Assembly: GCF_003148495.1 (NCBI RefSeq)
Contig: NZ_QGGH01000001.1
Coordinates: forward strand, 888,347-952,346
DNA: 64,000 bases
Direction of reading: 5' to 3'
Source: Mesorhizobium loti
Lineage (GTDB): Bacteria > Pseudomonadota > Alphaproteobacteria > Rhizobiales > Rhizobiaceae
A program made the position numbers and the translations under genes. Of the stretch, positions 8,745 to 17,247 are shown in pieces (position 1 is the stretch's first letter; each line of letters begins with the position of its first letter). Below the pieces are notes generated by a model that worked only from the letters and a program-made list of their open reading frames with translations, had not been told where the DNA came from and searched no databases.

Positions 8745-9599
8745 ATGGATCCGATTTCGAAATTCATGGTCGATCACAAGATTCCGATCGGCGCCTGGGG
8801 AAAGGCGTTTTTCGGTTTCCTCACCGACAATTTCGACACTGTGTTCAGGGCCTTTTCGAATGGCCTCAATTTCCTGCTCGACGGGCTGGTCAACATCCTG
8901 CTGATGGTGCCGCCGGTGCTGCTGGCGCTGATCATCGCCATCATCGCCTGGCTGCTGCAGCGCTCGCGGCCGCTCGCCATCGGCGTCTTTCTCGGCCTGA
9001 TCTTCATCATCAACCAGAACCTATGGAAGCAGACGGTGCAGACGCTGGTGCTGGTCGTCGCGGCCGCTGCCATGGCCATGGCCATCGGTGTGCCGCTCGG
9101 CATCTGGGCGGCGCACAAGCCGAAGGTCTATCGCGTGATGCTGCCGGTGCTCGACCTGATGCAGACGCTGCCGACCTTCGTCTACCTGATCCCGGTGCTG
9201 ACGCTGTTCGGTCTCGGCAACGCGCCCGGCCTCATCGTCACCATCATCTTCGTCATTCCGACCGCGGTCAGGCTCACCCATCTCGGCGTCGTCTCGGTGC
9301 CGAAGTCGATCGTCGAGGCCGGCGAGGCTTTCGGCGCTACCAAGAGCCAGCTGTTGTGGAAGGTGGAACTGCCCTCGGCGCTGCCCACCATCATGGCCGG
9401 CCTGACGCAGTCGATCATGCTGTCGCTGTCGATGGTGGTGTTCGCCGCACTCATCGGCGCCGGCGGCCTCGGCACCGAGATCAACCGGGCGCTTGGCTCT
9501 CGCCGCATCGATCTCGGGCTTGAGGCTGGCCTGGCAATCGTCGTGCTCGCCATCGTGCTCGACCGGATGACCCGAATTGCGGTTGGAGGCAAGAAATGA
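8745..9599 (+). CDS. choW: choline ABC transporter, permease
   Basis: 284 residues, a ProW-like permease with about six membrane helices and the cytoplasmic EAA-type loop (VEAGEAFGATKSQLLWKVEL) that contacts the ATPase. The start is ATG 8745 behind a GAGAGGGG ribosome site. Its stop overlaps the ATG of the ATPase gene (ATGA at 9596-9599), so the two are translationally coupled. Specificity for choline is inferred from the ChoX neighbour. Confidence 0.93.
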   Translation: MDPISKFMVDHKIPIGAWGKAFFGFLTDNFDTVFRAFSNGLNFLLDGLVNILLMVPPVLLALIIAIIAWLLQRSRPLAIGVFLGLIFIINQNLWKQTVQTLVLVVAAAAMAMAIGVPLGIWAAHKPKVYRVMLPVLDLMQTLPTFVYLIPVLTLFGLGNAPGLIVTIIFVIPTAVRLTHLGVVSVPKSIVEAGEAFGATKSQLLWKVELPSALPTIMAGLTQSIMLSLSMVVFAALIGAGGLGTEINRALGSRRIDLGLEAGLAIVVLAIVLDRMTRIAVGGKK

Positions 9600-10936
9600 C
9601 CGTCGCCGTCGATTTCAGGAACGTCGATATCGTCTTCGGCGCCGACCAGGCCGGATCGCTGGCGATGATCGATGCCGGCGCCAGCCGCGCCGAGATCCTC
9701 GAAAAGACCGGCAATGTCCTCGGCTGCGCAGGCGCCAGCCTGACCGTGAACGAGGGTGAGATCTCCGTGCTGATGGGCCTCTCCGGTTCGGGCAAGTCGA
9801 CATTGTTGCGGGCGGTCAACCGGCTCAACGTGGTGTCGCGCGGCCAGGTGCTGGTCAAGGATGGGGACAAGACCGTCGATGTCGTCACTTGCGACCAGGC
9901 GACCTTGCGGCGGCTGCGGCAGAAACAGGTGGCGATGGTGTTCCAGCAGTTCGGCCTGCTGCCCTGGCGCACGGTGGAGGAAAATGTCGGCCTCGGCCTC
10001 GAACTCGCCGGCGTGCCGGAAGCCGAGCGCAAGGAGCGCGTGCAACGCCAGCTCAAGCTGGTCAATCTCGACCAGTGGTCGAAGAAATACGCGCATGAGC
10101 TGTCGGGCGGCATGCAGCAGCGCGTCGGCCTGGCCCGCGCCTTCGCAACCGAGGCGCCGATCCTGTTGATGGACGAGCCGTTCTCGGCGCTCGACCCGCT
10201 GATCCGAACCAAGCTGCAGGATGAGTTGCTGCAGCTGCAGGCCGAATTGAAGAAGACCATCATCTTTGTCAGCCACGACCTCGAGGAGGCGCTGAAGATC
10301 GGCAGCCACATCACCATCATGGAGGGCGGCCGCATCGTGCAGACCGGCGCGCCGGAAGATATCGTGCTGCGCCCGGCCAACGACTATGTCCGCGACTTCA
10401 TCGCCAATGTGAACCCGCTATCGGTGCTGACCGCCTGGAACGTGATGCGCGACCGTCGCGATCTGGAGCATGGCGACAATGGCTGGGTGTGGCTCGACCG
10501 GCGCAAGACGACGCGCTTCAAGATCGACGATCACGGGCTGGTGGCGGCGGCCGAACGCGACGGCAAGCCGGCGGTCTGGGTGTCATGCGCCGACGTCGAG
10601 GGCCAGCCGGAGGAACTGGCGCAGGTGTTCTGGGCCAATCCCGGCACCTCGCTGAAAACCGTGATGCTGGCCATGCACCGTTCGCAGACTGCACCGGTGG
10701 CAATCGCGATTTGTCGGCGCCATCGGCATCCGCGATGTGTTGAGCGCGGTGCTGCGGCGATAGGAGCCGCGAGACTCCAGGACCATCGGCGATCAGGGAA
10801 GGCGCTTTGGAGAGGATTTGGGGTTGGTTGTCTAAACCGGGGACCGCGCAGACGGCACTCGGAATACTGCTGGTGGTTGCGATGCGATCGATCCTGGAGT
10901 TTTTCAGGATTGGCGGTGCGACCGGCACGCAGCTGA
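9596..10936 (+). CDS. choV: choline ABC transporter ATP-binding protein, frameshifted C-terminus
   Basis: ProV-type ATPase. Walker A GLSGSGKST near residue 60, signature LSGGMQQRVGLARA, Walker B ILLMDEPFSALD and the switch histidine in FVSHDLEEA are intact. Up to about residue 370 the C-terminal regulatory part reads normally (PVWVSCADVE...VFWANPGTSLK). At about 10700-10709 the frame is lost. The expected ending FVGAIGIRDVLSAVLRR lies in another frame at 10710-10760 and stops at TAG 10761-10763. The present frame instead runs on with an Arg-rich tail to 10936 and overlaps the next gene. The core should still hydrolyse ATP. A real indel or a sequencing error are both possible. Confidence 0.85.
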   Translation: MTVAVDFRNVDIVFGADQAGSLAMIDAGASRAEILEKTGNVLGCAGASLTVNEGEISVLMGLSGSGKSTLLRAVNRLNVVSRGQVLVKDGDKTVDVVTCDQATLRRLRQKQVAMVFQQFGLLPWRTVEENVGLGLELAGVPEAERKERVQRQLKLVNLDQWSKKYAHELSGGMQQRVGLARAFATEAPILLMDEPFSALDPLIRTKLQDELLQLQAELKKTIIFVSHDLEEALKIGSHITIMEGGRIVQTGAPEDIVLRPANDYVRDFIANVNPLSVLTAWNVMRDRRDLEHGDNGWVWLDRRKTTRFKIDDHGLVAAAERDGKPAVWVSCADVEGQPEELAQVFWANPGTSLKTVMLAMHRSQTAPVAIAICRRHRHPRCVERGAAAIGAARLQDHRRSGKALWRGFGVGCLNRGPRRRHSEYCWWLRCDRSWSFSGLAVRPARS

Positions 10937-11097
10937 GTGCACATCAGCTCTTTTATATTGAAGGGACGCTGGCAGCGATCACCGCCGCGTTGGTGGTTCT
11001 TGTCCTGCATGCATTCGGGCGGCACGGTTGGGCGACCCTCTTCAGCCTGGCAACAATAGTTGCCCTGTTGGCATGGAAGATCGCCGTCATCCGTTGA
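10807..11097 (+). CDS. small membrane protein, unknown function (96 aa)
   Basis: Begins at TTG 10807 (MERIWGWLSKPG). It has three hydrophobic segments: about residues 15-33, a middle one (IEGTLAAITAALVVLVLHAF), and one at the C-terminus. It overlaps only the frameshifted tail of choV; with choV ending at its ancestral stop (10763) the gap would be 43 bases. No family recognised. The start is uncertain because no strong ribosome site is visible. Confidence 0.55.
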   Translation: MERIWGWLSKPGTAQTALGILLVVAMRSILEFFRIGGATGTQLSAHQLFYIEGTLAAITAALVVLVLHAFGRHGWATLFSLATIVALLAWKIAVIR

Positions 11098-11211
11098 AAA
11101 CGGCAAAACATCCCTGGTTCGTGCCGGTCTTGATATCTTGCTGCCGGTTTCCTGGGTTTCGGGAATGCTGCTAAAGCGCTGCGTTGCAGGGCCGGCACTT
11201 TAGGCCCGGCA

Positions 11212-12618
11212 TTAAGCCGCCAGCGGCAGGCGCAGTTGCGTCAGCAGGCCACCGCCCGGGTTGTTGGACAGGCTGATCTCGCCGCCGGCGGCGCGCGCGA
11301 TGTTGCGGGCGATGGTCAGGCCGAGCCCAAGACCACCGGTCTGGCGGTTACGCGATTGTTCGAGGCGCACGAAAGAGCCGAACACGGCGTCGATCTGGGC
11401 TTGGGGTATCCCAGGCCCTTCGTCGCGGATGGTGAGCAGGATCATGTTTTCCGACCGGCGCAGGCTGAGATGCGCCTTCTTGCCGTAAGTGACCGCGTTC
11501 TGCACCAGATTGGTGACGCAGCGCTTGAGCGCGACCGGCCGCGCCATGCAGATGAGGCCGCGCGAACGGGTATCGTCGTCGAAGGAAACGTCGTCATAGC
11601 TGTCGGCGATCGATTCCACGAGCGACCAGAAGTCGATGCGTTCGTTCTTCTCCTCCGTCACCTCGAAGGTGGCGAAGTCGATCACCGAGCTGGCGATGCT
11701 TTCGACATCGGCGAGGTCGTGCGCCAGCGCCTCGCGAACCGCCGACTTGCGCAACAGTTCCAGGCGCAGGCGCATCCTGGTCATCGGCGTGCGCAGGTCA
11801 TGCGCCAGTGCCGCCGCCAGATGCTCGCGGTCCTCGACATATTCGCGCAACCGGGTCTGCATGGCGTTGATCGCCTTGGCCGCGGCACGGACCTCGCGGC
11901 TGCCGCCTTCAGCGATTGGCGGGCTCTTCAGGTCCTTGCCGATCCGGTTCACGGCGGTTTCCATCATCCGGTAGGGCGCTGTAAGCCGGCGCAGCGACCA
12001 GATCGACATGATCACCACCAGGCCGGCGATCAGCGAGTAGAGCGGCAGGCTGTCGAAGCTCAGGATCGGACCGACCGGCGTGATCGGCTCGGTGAAGTTC
12101 AGCCATTGGCCGTCGGCGAAGCGTAGCGACGCCGTCAATTTATCGCTCTGGGCGAAGTCGGCTGCCAGCACCAGAAGGTCGCGCTCTACCTGGCCGATAT
12201 CGGGTCCCGGCGCCATGCCGTTGGCGTCGTCGGCCTCGCGCGTCGCCGGATCGCGCCGCACGCGTGCATCGGTGATGCCGAACTTCGACAGCCGGCCAAC
12301 GAGAATGTCTTCGAGCTCGGCCAGTTGGTCGTCGCTTGCGATCGACGAGGTGACCGCGGGCGTGTCCGAGACGGTGAGCGCGTAAGTCGAGTTGAACAGG
12401 CCGGTCGCCGTTGCCTTGCGTTGGTCCGGACTGGCGTCATGCATCAGCTGCACCAGCGAGAAGGCACGGTCGTTGAGGCGATAGAGGTCGACGACGTCGT
12501 TGGCGGCGGCACGGTCGCGCGACACAATGTAAAGGGTCGCGACCTGGCTGATCAACAGGCCGGCGATGACGATCAGCAGCACCCAGACAGGCAGGGTCTG
12601 CGGCAGGAAACGTCTCAT
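11212..12618 (-). CDS. sensor histidine kinase
   Basis: 468 residues. Membrane helix near 10-32, periplasmic sensor region of about 150 residues, second helix near 190-210, a HAMP-like linker, then the H-box AHDLRTPMTRMRLRLE (phospho-accepting His near 272). The N-box VQNAVTYG and G-boxes DEGPGIP and GGLGLGLTIA follow, ending at about 468. Its ATG overlaps the stop of the OmpR-type regulator (12615-12618), so the pair forms a two-component system. The signal is unknown. Confidence 0.93.
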   Translation of the reverse strand: MRRFLPQTLPVWVLLIVIAGLLISQVATLYIVSRDRAAANDVVDLYRLNDRAFSLVQLMHDASPDQRKATATGLFNSTYALTVSDTPAVTSSIASDDQLAELEDILVGRLSKFGITDARVRRDPATREADDANGMAPGPDIGQVERDLLVLAADFAQSDKLTASLRFADGQWLNFTEPITPVGPILSFDSLPLYSLIAGLVVIMSIWSLRRLTAPYRMMETAVNRIGKDLKSPPIAEGGSREVRAAAKAINAMQTRLREYVEDREHLAAALAHDLRTPMTRMRLRLELLRKSAVREALAHDLADVESIASSVIDFATFEVTEEKNERIDFWSLVESIADSYDDVSFDDDTRSRGLICMARPVALKRCVTNLVQNAVTYGKKAHLSLRRSENMILLTIRDEGPGIPQAQIDAVFGSFVRLEQSRNRQTGGLGLGLTIARNIARAAGGEISLSNNPGGGLLTQLRLPLAA

Positions 12619-13373
12619 TCGGAAGTCGTCTCGGGCAAAAACTGATAGCCGCCGCTACGCACGGTCAGGATCAGCTTGGGCGTTTTCGGGTCGTCTTCCA
12701 TCTTGCGCCGCAACCGGCTGACCAGGATGTCGATGCTGCGGTCGAAGGAGTAGTCGCTGTCGCCGCCGGAGAGTTCGATGAGCTGGTCGCGGGTCAGCAC
12801 ACGCTGCGCGCTCTTGACGAAGGTCTGCAGCAGGTTGAATTCGGCCATGGTTAGCTCGACCCTGACATCGTCGGGTGCGATCAGCCGGCGGCGCGAACAG
12901 TCCATCGTCCAGCCGGCGAAGCGGTAGATCTGCTTGGTGGTGGCGCGCTTGGGCTCGGCGGCGCCATTGCGCCGCAGCACGGCGCGGATGCGCGCCAAAA
13001 GCTCGCGCGGGTCGAAGGGTTTGGGCACATAATCGTCGGCGCCCATCTCCAGACCGACGACGCGGTCGGTCGTCTCGGTGACGGCGGTCAGCATGATGAT
13101 CGGCGTCGAATACTGGGCGCGCAGGTCGCGGCACAGCTCCAGCCCGCTCTTGCCGGGCAGCATCACGTCGAGGACGATGAGATCCACCTGCGTGCGGCGC
13201 AGGATGGTCTCCATCTCGATGCCGTCGGCGGCAACCGAGGTGTGCAGGCCCCGCTTCTGGAAGAATTCCTGCAGCAGGTCGCGGATGCCCTTGTCGTCGT
13301 CGACGATCAGTATGTGTGCGTCGGATTTCACAGCAGCCCTGTCATTGTTGATTGCCAAGCCGTTCTGTCGCAA
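12615..13373 (-). CDS. OmpR-family response regulator
   Basis: 252 residues. The receiver domain has acidic pocket residues in ILIVDDDKG, the phosphorylatable Asp in IVLDVMLPGKSG (near residue 72) and the conserved Lys in YVPKPFDPREL. A C-terminal winged helix follows with DRSIDILVSRLRRKME and a final TVRSGGYQF. It is first in the operon with the histidine kinase, overlapping by 4 bases. The N-terminus could begin slightly later than ATG 13373. The regulon is not evident; the divergent neighbours are small secreted proteins. Confidence 0.93.
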   Translation of the reverse strand: MRQNGLAINNDRAAVKSDAHILIVDDDKGIRDLLQEFFQKRGLHTSVAADGIEMETILRRTQVDLIVLDVMLPGKSGLELCRDLRAQYSTPIIMLTAVTETTDRVVGLEMGADDYVPKPFDPRELLARIRAVLRRNGAAEPKRATTKQIYRFAGWTMDCSRRRLIAPDDVRVELTMAEFNLLQTFVKSAQRVLTRDQLIELSGGDSDYSFDRSIDILVSRLRRKMEDDPKTPKLILTVRSGGYQFLPETTSE

Positions 13374-13564
13374 CCCACACGATAGAATTCAGGCCATATG
13401 TTGGCCAGTGGTGATGATGGGTTCACACCGGCTTTCTCAGACACAATCCAGAAACAAAATTCTACAGTTCAGAAAAACTCCTGAAAAATTTCAAAGGCAT
13501 AACTGATCTCGTGGCGGTCAGGTCATCGGCTGCGACGCTAGTCTCCGGGTTTACGGATAAACCG

Positions 13565-13867
13565 ATGCCAAGGTTGTCGATCAGTTTGTTGGGTGCGTTG
13601 CTGGGCCTTGGCCTGGTCACTGCCGCTGTCGGACAATCGGACGCAAAGGTGACGCCCACAACCCGGAGCGAACGGTGCGCCAATCTCAGCCACCAATTCG
13701 ATGAAGCCCTCGAAACCCATGCCACGGCAACGCAGGTCACCGCGGCAAAGGCACTTCAGAGAAAGGGCAACCGGTACTGCGCCGCCAAGAAACAGGCACA
13801 GGGCATCCGGATGCTCGCCAACGCTTTGAAGCTGCTTGGAGTGACACCGAACGACCCGGTTCAGTGA
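13565..13867 (+). CDS. small secreted protein, unknown function (100 aa)
   Basis: ATG 13565 gives a signal peptide (MPRLSISLLGALLGLGLVTA) and a mature part of about 75 residues with two cysteines (SERCANLSHQF and NRYCAAKKQA), probably helical. A GTG 54 bases upstream would place the signal peptide internally, so the later start is preferred. It is followed 38 bases later by another secreted low-complexity protein. No family recognised. Confidence 0.65.
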   Translation: MPRLSISLLGALLGLGLVTAAVGQSDAKVTPTTRSERCANLSHQFDEALETHATATQVTAAKALQRKGNRYCAAKKQAQGIRMLANALKLLGVTPNDPVQ

Positions 13868-13905
13868 CATCAGAAATTCGACCCGCATAAAAAGGAAATG
13901 AAGCC

Positions 13906-14181
13906 ATGAAAAAGTCCCTCCTGTCCGCCCTCGGCCTCTCCGTTGCTCTCGCCTTCTCGATGCCGGTTCTCGGCAACGCAGCCGCCACCACGACCGCTGC
14001 CCCGGCTGCTGCCACCACGACCACCGCCCCGGCTGCTGCCGCGACGACCACCGCTCCGGCCAAGGCTGCTCCGAAGAAGGTCGCCAAGAAGACCGTCTGC
14101 AAGGTGACCAAGAAGCACAAGTGCCCGGTCAAGAAGGCGCCCGCGAAGGCGGCCCCGAAGGCTGCTCCGAAGAAGCCCTGA
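13906..14181 (+). CDS. secreted Ala/Thr/Pro/Lys-rich low-complexity protein (91 aa)
   Basis: Strong AAAGGAA ribosome site and signal peptide MKKSLLSALGLSVALAFSMP. The mature protein has two halves: short Ala-Thr-Pro repeats (TTTAAPAAATTTTAPAAA), then a basic part with KAAPKK repeats and two cysteines in TVCKVTKKHKCPVKK. The basic tail looks like a histone H1 tail, but the signal peptide argues for a periplasmic or surface protein that could bind anionic polymers. A long perfect hairpin follows the stop. Function not known. Confidence 0.8.
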   Translation: MKKSLLSALGLSVALAFSMPVLGNAAATTTAAPAAATTTTAPAAAATTTAPAKAAPKKVAKKTVCKVTKKHKCPVKKAPAKAAPKAAPKKP

Positions 14182-14204
14182 TCAGCTTCGAGGTCAGTTC
14201 TAGC

Positions 14205-14241
14205 AAGGCCGTTCCAGCCGTAAATCGGCTGGGGCGGCCTT
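14205..14241 (+). terminator. hairpin terminator after the Ala/Lys-rich protein gene
   Basis: Sixteen bases (14205-14220) pair completely with 14226-14241 across a 5-base loop, with two G-T pairs. It lies 24 bases behind the stop. There is no clear T run, so termination is inferred from stem strength and position. Confidence 0.7.
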
Positions 14242-14343
14242 CTGCCAAGTGCATGGTCGATGAGCTGAACACCGGCGGCTTCCAACCACGCAACTAGATT
14301 GTGCTTAACCCGTTTGCAACGCCGGCCGTGTAGGGCAATCCGC

Positions 14344-14658
14344 ATGAAGAAGCGGCTTTCGTCCATTTTGCGTTCGATGGTGCTCGGCGGCCTGGTGGCC
14401 ACCGGCGTCGCCAGGGTGCTGATCCTGTTCACAGCCAGCCCGGTGCCCGATCCGGCCAGCGGGCGCACCGAACCTTCGCTGTTTGCGCCTGCGATTTCCA
14501 CCAATTGGGACTACATCACGCCGGCACAGACCTGGCTGCTGATCGTGCTGACCGGAGCGACGCTGGTCTGCGTTGCCGCGTGGCCGATCGCGGCATGGCT
14601 GGAACGCCGGGCCGATGCGGGCGCAAATCGCCGCATCTTTGGCCGCGAGGGCCGTTGA
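14344..14658 (+). CDS. small inner-membrane protein, unknown function (104 aa)
   Basis: ATG 14344 (MKKRLSSILRS) gives a basic N-terminus and two hydrophobic segments, near residues 12-32 and 62-85, with a short loop between (SPVPDPASGRTEP) and a basic C-terminal tail. The reading frame opens earlier, but the start before the first membrane segment is most natural. No family recognised. Confidence 0.6.
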   Translation: MKKRLSSILRSMVLGGLVATGVARVLILFTASPVPDPASGRTEPSLFAPAISTNWDYITPAQTWLLIVLTGATLVCVAAWPIAAWLERRADAGANRRIFGREGR

Positions 14659-14798
14659 ACGGCAACCGACACTTTCCCACATGACGGTGAATGGCCGCGC
14701 CTGCCGGATATCGGCTTTGTGCGTCTATCAAAATGGACGACTGCTGTCGCTGGTGCCAGAATGGCGGCAAGGTCGCTTACGCAAAATTGTCGGTTCCG

Positions 14799-15104
14799 AT
14801 GCCTGAAATCACCACAAAACCGCGCGTCCAGGTCAAGCCGCAGGTCGAACGGCCGAAGCTCTACAAGGTCATCCTCATCAATGACGATTTCACACCGCGC
14901 GAATTCGTGGTGACGGTGCTGAAGGGCGAGTTCAAGCTCAGCGAAGACCAGGCGCACCGGGTGATGATCACCGCGCACCGGCGAGGCGTCTGCGTCGTCG
15001 CCGTCTTCACCAAGGATGTCGCCGAGACCAAGGCGACGCGCGCCACCGATGCCGGCAAGGCCAAGGGCTATCCGCTGATGTTCACGACCGAGCCGGAGGA
15101 GTAG
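14799..15104 (+). CDS. clpS: ATP-dependent Clp protease adaptor ClpS
   Basis: 101 residues from ATG 14799. It delivers N-degron substrates to ClpAP. The core motifs are present: KVILINDDFTPREFVV in the first strand and turn, and the second part of the binding pocket in ITAHRRGVCVVAVFTKDVAE. Alphaproteobacteria often carry two ClpS paralogues and this one is not next to clpA, so it may be the second copy. It is convergent with the large membrane protein gene, 1 base apart. Confidence 0.9.
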   Translation: MPEITTKPRVQVKPQVERPKLYKVILINDDFTPREFVVTVLKGEFKLSEDQAHRVMITAHRRGVCVVAVFTKDVAETKATRATDAGKAKGYPLMFTTEPEE

Positions 15105-15105
15105 C

Positions 15106-17184
15106 CTACCGTCCCTCGCGGTACCACATCGAACCCATTGCCAAAAGCAGCAGGCCGAGACCGAGGAAGCCGCCGAACAGCGGCACGCGCGAGACGGCCT
15201 TGAGCACGCTGTCGTCCGTCGTGCGCAGGCCGATCCAGTCGCTGCCGGACGCAGCACCAGCCGAGCGCACGGGCACGATGGAAGGCAGCGTCACGTCGCT
15301 GCCAAGGGCCGTGGATGGCGCCAGCCGGCGCACGCTGCCGCCGGTGGCTTCCGCTGGCGCCTTCAGCCGGTTTTCGGTGGAAATGACATCGGCGAATTCC
15401 GGTGCGTTGACCGGGCCGACATGGGCGAGCGCCGTCAGGTCGCCATTGGCGACCTGGTAGAGGCCGATCTCGCTGGTCTCGACGCTGCCGAGGAAGACGC
15501 CGGGTTCGGATTTCTCGAGCTTGACGGTCAGTGTCTTGCCGGATGGGGTGATGATCTGCGCGGGGCCAGGATCGTCGGCCATCGTCTGGCGGCGGATTTC
15601 CAGCACCATGCCGCGGCCGTCGGCGGTCAGCCGCTCCTCCTCGAGCTCGGGCTCCTTCATCAGCCAGTGCGCAATGCGCCGGTAGAGCTGGACATGCGGG
15701 CCGCCGCCCTCGAAGCCGCGCGCCCACAGCCAGCCCTGGTCCGACAGAAGCATGCCGACGCGGCCTTCGCCCTTGCGGTCGAGCAGGAGCAGGGGCCGGT
15801 TGTCGGCGCCCTTCATCACCACTTCGCCTTCGGGATTCTGCACGCCGATGGTGCGGTACCAGCGGCTCCAGTGCGGCGGCTCGCTGGCCGAACCATCCAG
15901 CCCGCGCGTCACCGGGTGGCGCTGGCCAAGATCGGTGAGGCGCGGATAGAAGGCTTTGTCGACAACCTCGCCGGTCGGCATCGCCGGCAGGGCCGCCATC
16001 AGCGGTGTGCGTGCGATCGAGCTTTCGCCAGCATATTCGGGGCCGGCCGCGATCAGCAGTGCGCCGCCCTTTTCGACATATTCGGAGATGTAGTCGTAAT
16101 AGAGGATCGGCAGCACGTCACGGTGCTGGTAGCGGTCGAAGATGATGAGGTCGAAATCCTTGATCTTCTCGACGAACAGCTCGCGGGTCGGGAAGGCGAT
16201 CAGCGACAATTCGTTGATCGGCGTGCCATCCTGCTTTTCCGGCGGCCGCAGGATGGTGAAATGGACGAGATCGACCGAGGCGTCGGATTTCAACAGATTG
16301 CGCCAGGTGCGCTCGCCGGCATGCGGTTCGCCGGAGACGAGCAGCACACGCAAGTTCTCGCGGATACCGTCGATCAGCGCGATGGCGCGGTTGTTGGTGT
16401 CGGTCAATTCGCCCGGCTCGCGATCGATGGCGAGTTCGACGATGTTGCGGCCGGCGCCCGGAATGGTCACCTGCAGCGGCATAGCCTGGCCGACGGTGGC
16501 GTGCTCGACCGCCACCTGCTCGCCATTGACCGAAACGCGCACATCGACCGGGCCAGTCTCGTTTTCGGTCGAGATGACGCGGTAGGTCATGTCGAGCGGC
16601 TTGCCGACAAGGCCGAAGCGCGGCGCGTTCTCGAAGCGGATGCGGCGATCCTTCTCGTGGTCGTTGCCGGTGATCAAGGCATGCAGCGGAGCGTTGAAAT
16701 CGGGCGCGCCCGGGGGCGCGTCATGCACCTCGCCATCGGTGACCATGATGGCGCCGCCGATGCGTGACGGCGGCACGTCGCGGAAAGCGCCTTCGAGCGC
16801 GCCGAACAGCCGTGTCTCGGTGCGCTCCTCGGCGGCCTCGGATTTGCCGGCCTCGACGACGCGCACGTCGAACTGCTTGAAGCGGCCAAGACGCTGCTGC
16901 AGCCCGGCCAGCGCCTCGTCGGTCTGCTTGGTGCGATCGCCGATATCCTGGCTCTGGCTGCGGTCGACAATCAGCGCGACGACGCTTTTCAGCGGCTCCC
17001 GCTCCTCGTTGAGGAACACCGGGTTGAACAAGGCGGCGGCGAGCGCCAAAAGGGCGATGAAGCGGAAGACCGAGCCGCGCTGGCGAAACCACAGGCCGAC
17101 CAGTGCCAGCAGCGCCAACGGCACCAGCGCCAAGGCCAGCAAGGGCCAGGAGATCAGCGGTTCGAAGGAGATCGACCAGTTCAT
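15106..17184 (-). CDS. large membrane protein of the MoxR/DUF58/DUF4159 cluster (692 aa)
   Basis: Two N-terminal membrane helices (residues about 10-50) and one at the C-terminus (LGLGLLLLAMGSMWY) frame a long exported region. A von Willebrand-like start (VVALIVDRSQSQDIGDRT, then IMVTDGEVHDAP) is followed by a glutamine-amidotransferase-like fold (YDYISEYVEKGGALLIAAGP) without an evident catalytic Cys. It is the last gene of a minus-strand operon after DUF4159, 63 bases apart with a hairpin between. It probably works with the MoxR chaperone in envelope assembly or stress, by analogy with Bat-type operons. Confidence 0.85.
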   Translation of the reverse strand: MNWSISFEPLISWPLLALALVPLALLALVGLWFRQRGSVFRFIALLALAAALFNPVFLNEEREPLKSVVALIVDRSQSQDIGDRTKQTDEALAGLQQRLGRFKQFDVRVVEAGKSEAAEERTETRLFGALEGAFRDVPPSRIGGAIMVTDGEVHDAPPGAPDFNAPLHALITGNDHEKDRRIRFENAPRFGLVGKPLDMTYRVISTENETGPVDVRVSVNGEQVAVEHATVGQAMPLQVTIPGAGRNIVELAIDREPGELTDTNNRAIALIDGIRENLRVLLVSGEPHAGERTWRNLLKSDASVDLVHFTILRPPEKQDGTPINELSLIAFPTRELFVEKIKDFDLIIFDRYQHRDVLPILYYDYISEYVEKGGALLIAAGPEYAGESSIARTPLMAALPAMPTGEVVDKAFYPRLTDLGQRHPVTRGLDGSASEPPHWSRWYRTIGVQNPEGEVVMKGADNRPLLLLDRKGEGRVGMLLSDQGWLWARGFEGGGPHVQLYRRIAHWLMKEPELEEERLTADGRGMVLEIRRQTMADDPGPAQIITPSGKTLTVKLEKSEPGVFLGSVETSEIGLYQVANGDLTALAHVGPVNAPEFADVISTENRLKAPAEATGGSVRRLAPSTALGSDVTLPSIVPVRSAGAASGSDWIGLRTTDDSVLKAVSRVPLFGGFLGLGLLLLAMGSMWYREGR

Positions 17185-17189
17185 CTCTT

Positions 17190-17212
17190 ACCCTCCCCTT
17201 TGTGGGGAGGGT
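17190..17212. repeat. short palindrome between the two large membrane protein genes
   Basis: ACCCTCCCC (17190-17198) and GGGGAGGGT (17204-17212) form a 9-bp hairpin with a 5-base loop. It resembles the second short palindrome at 41723-41745 (CCTTCTCCC/GGGAGAAGG) and may be a dispersed repeat or a partial terminator inside the operon. Confidence 0.55.
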
Positions 17213-17247
17213 TTATCCGCGACCGGAGGGCACCAAACAAACTCATC

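Noticed and set aside
8687..9523. 278-codon frame overlapping choW in another frame
   Set aside because: Arg/Asp/Ala-rich shadow; choW has membrane helices and the EAA loop.
15421..16767. 448-codon plus-strand frame
   Set aside because: Antisense of the 692-residue membrane protein; composition not protein-like.
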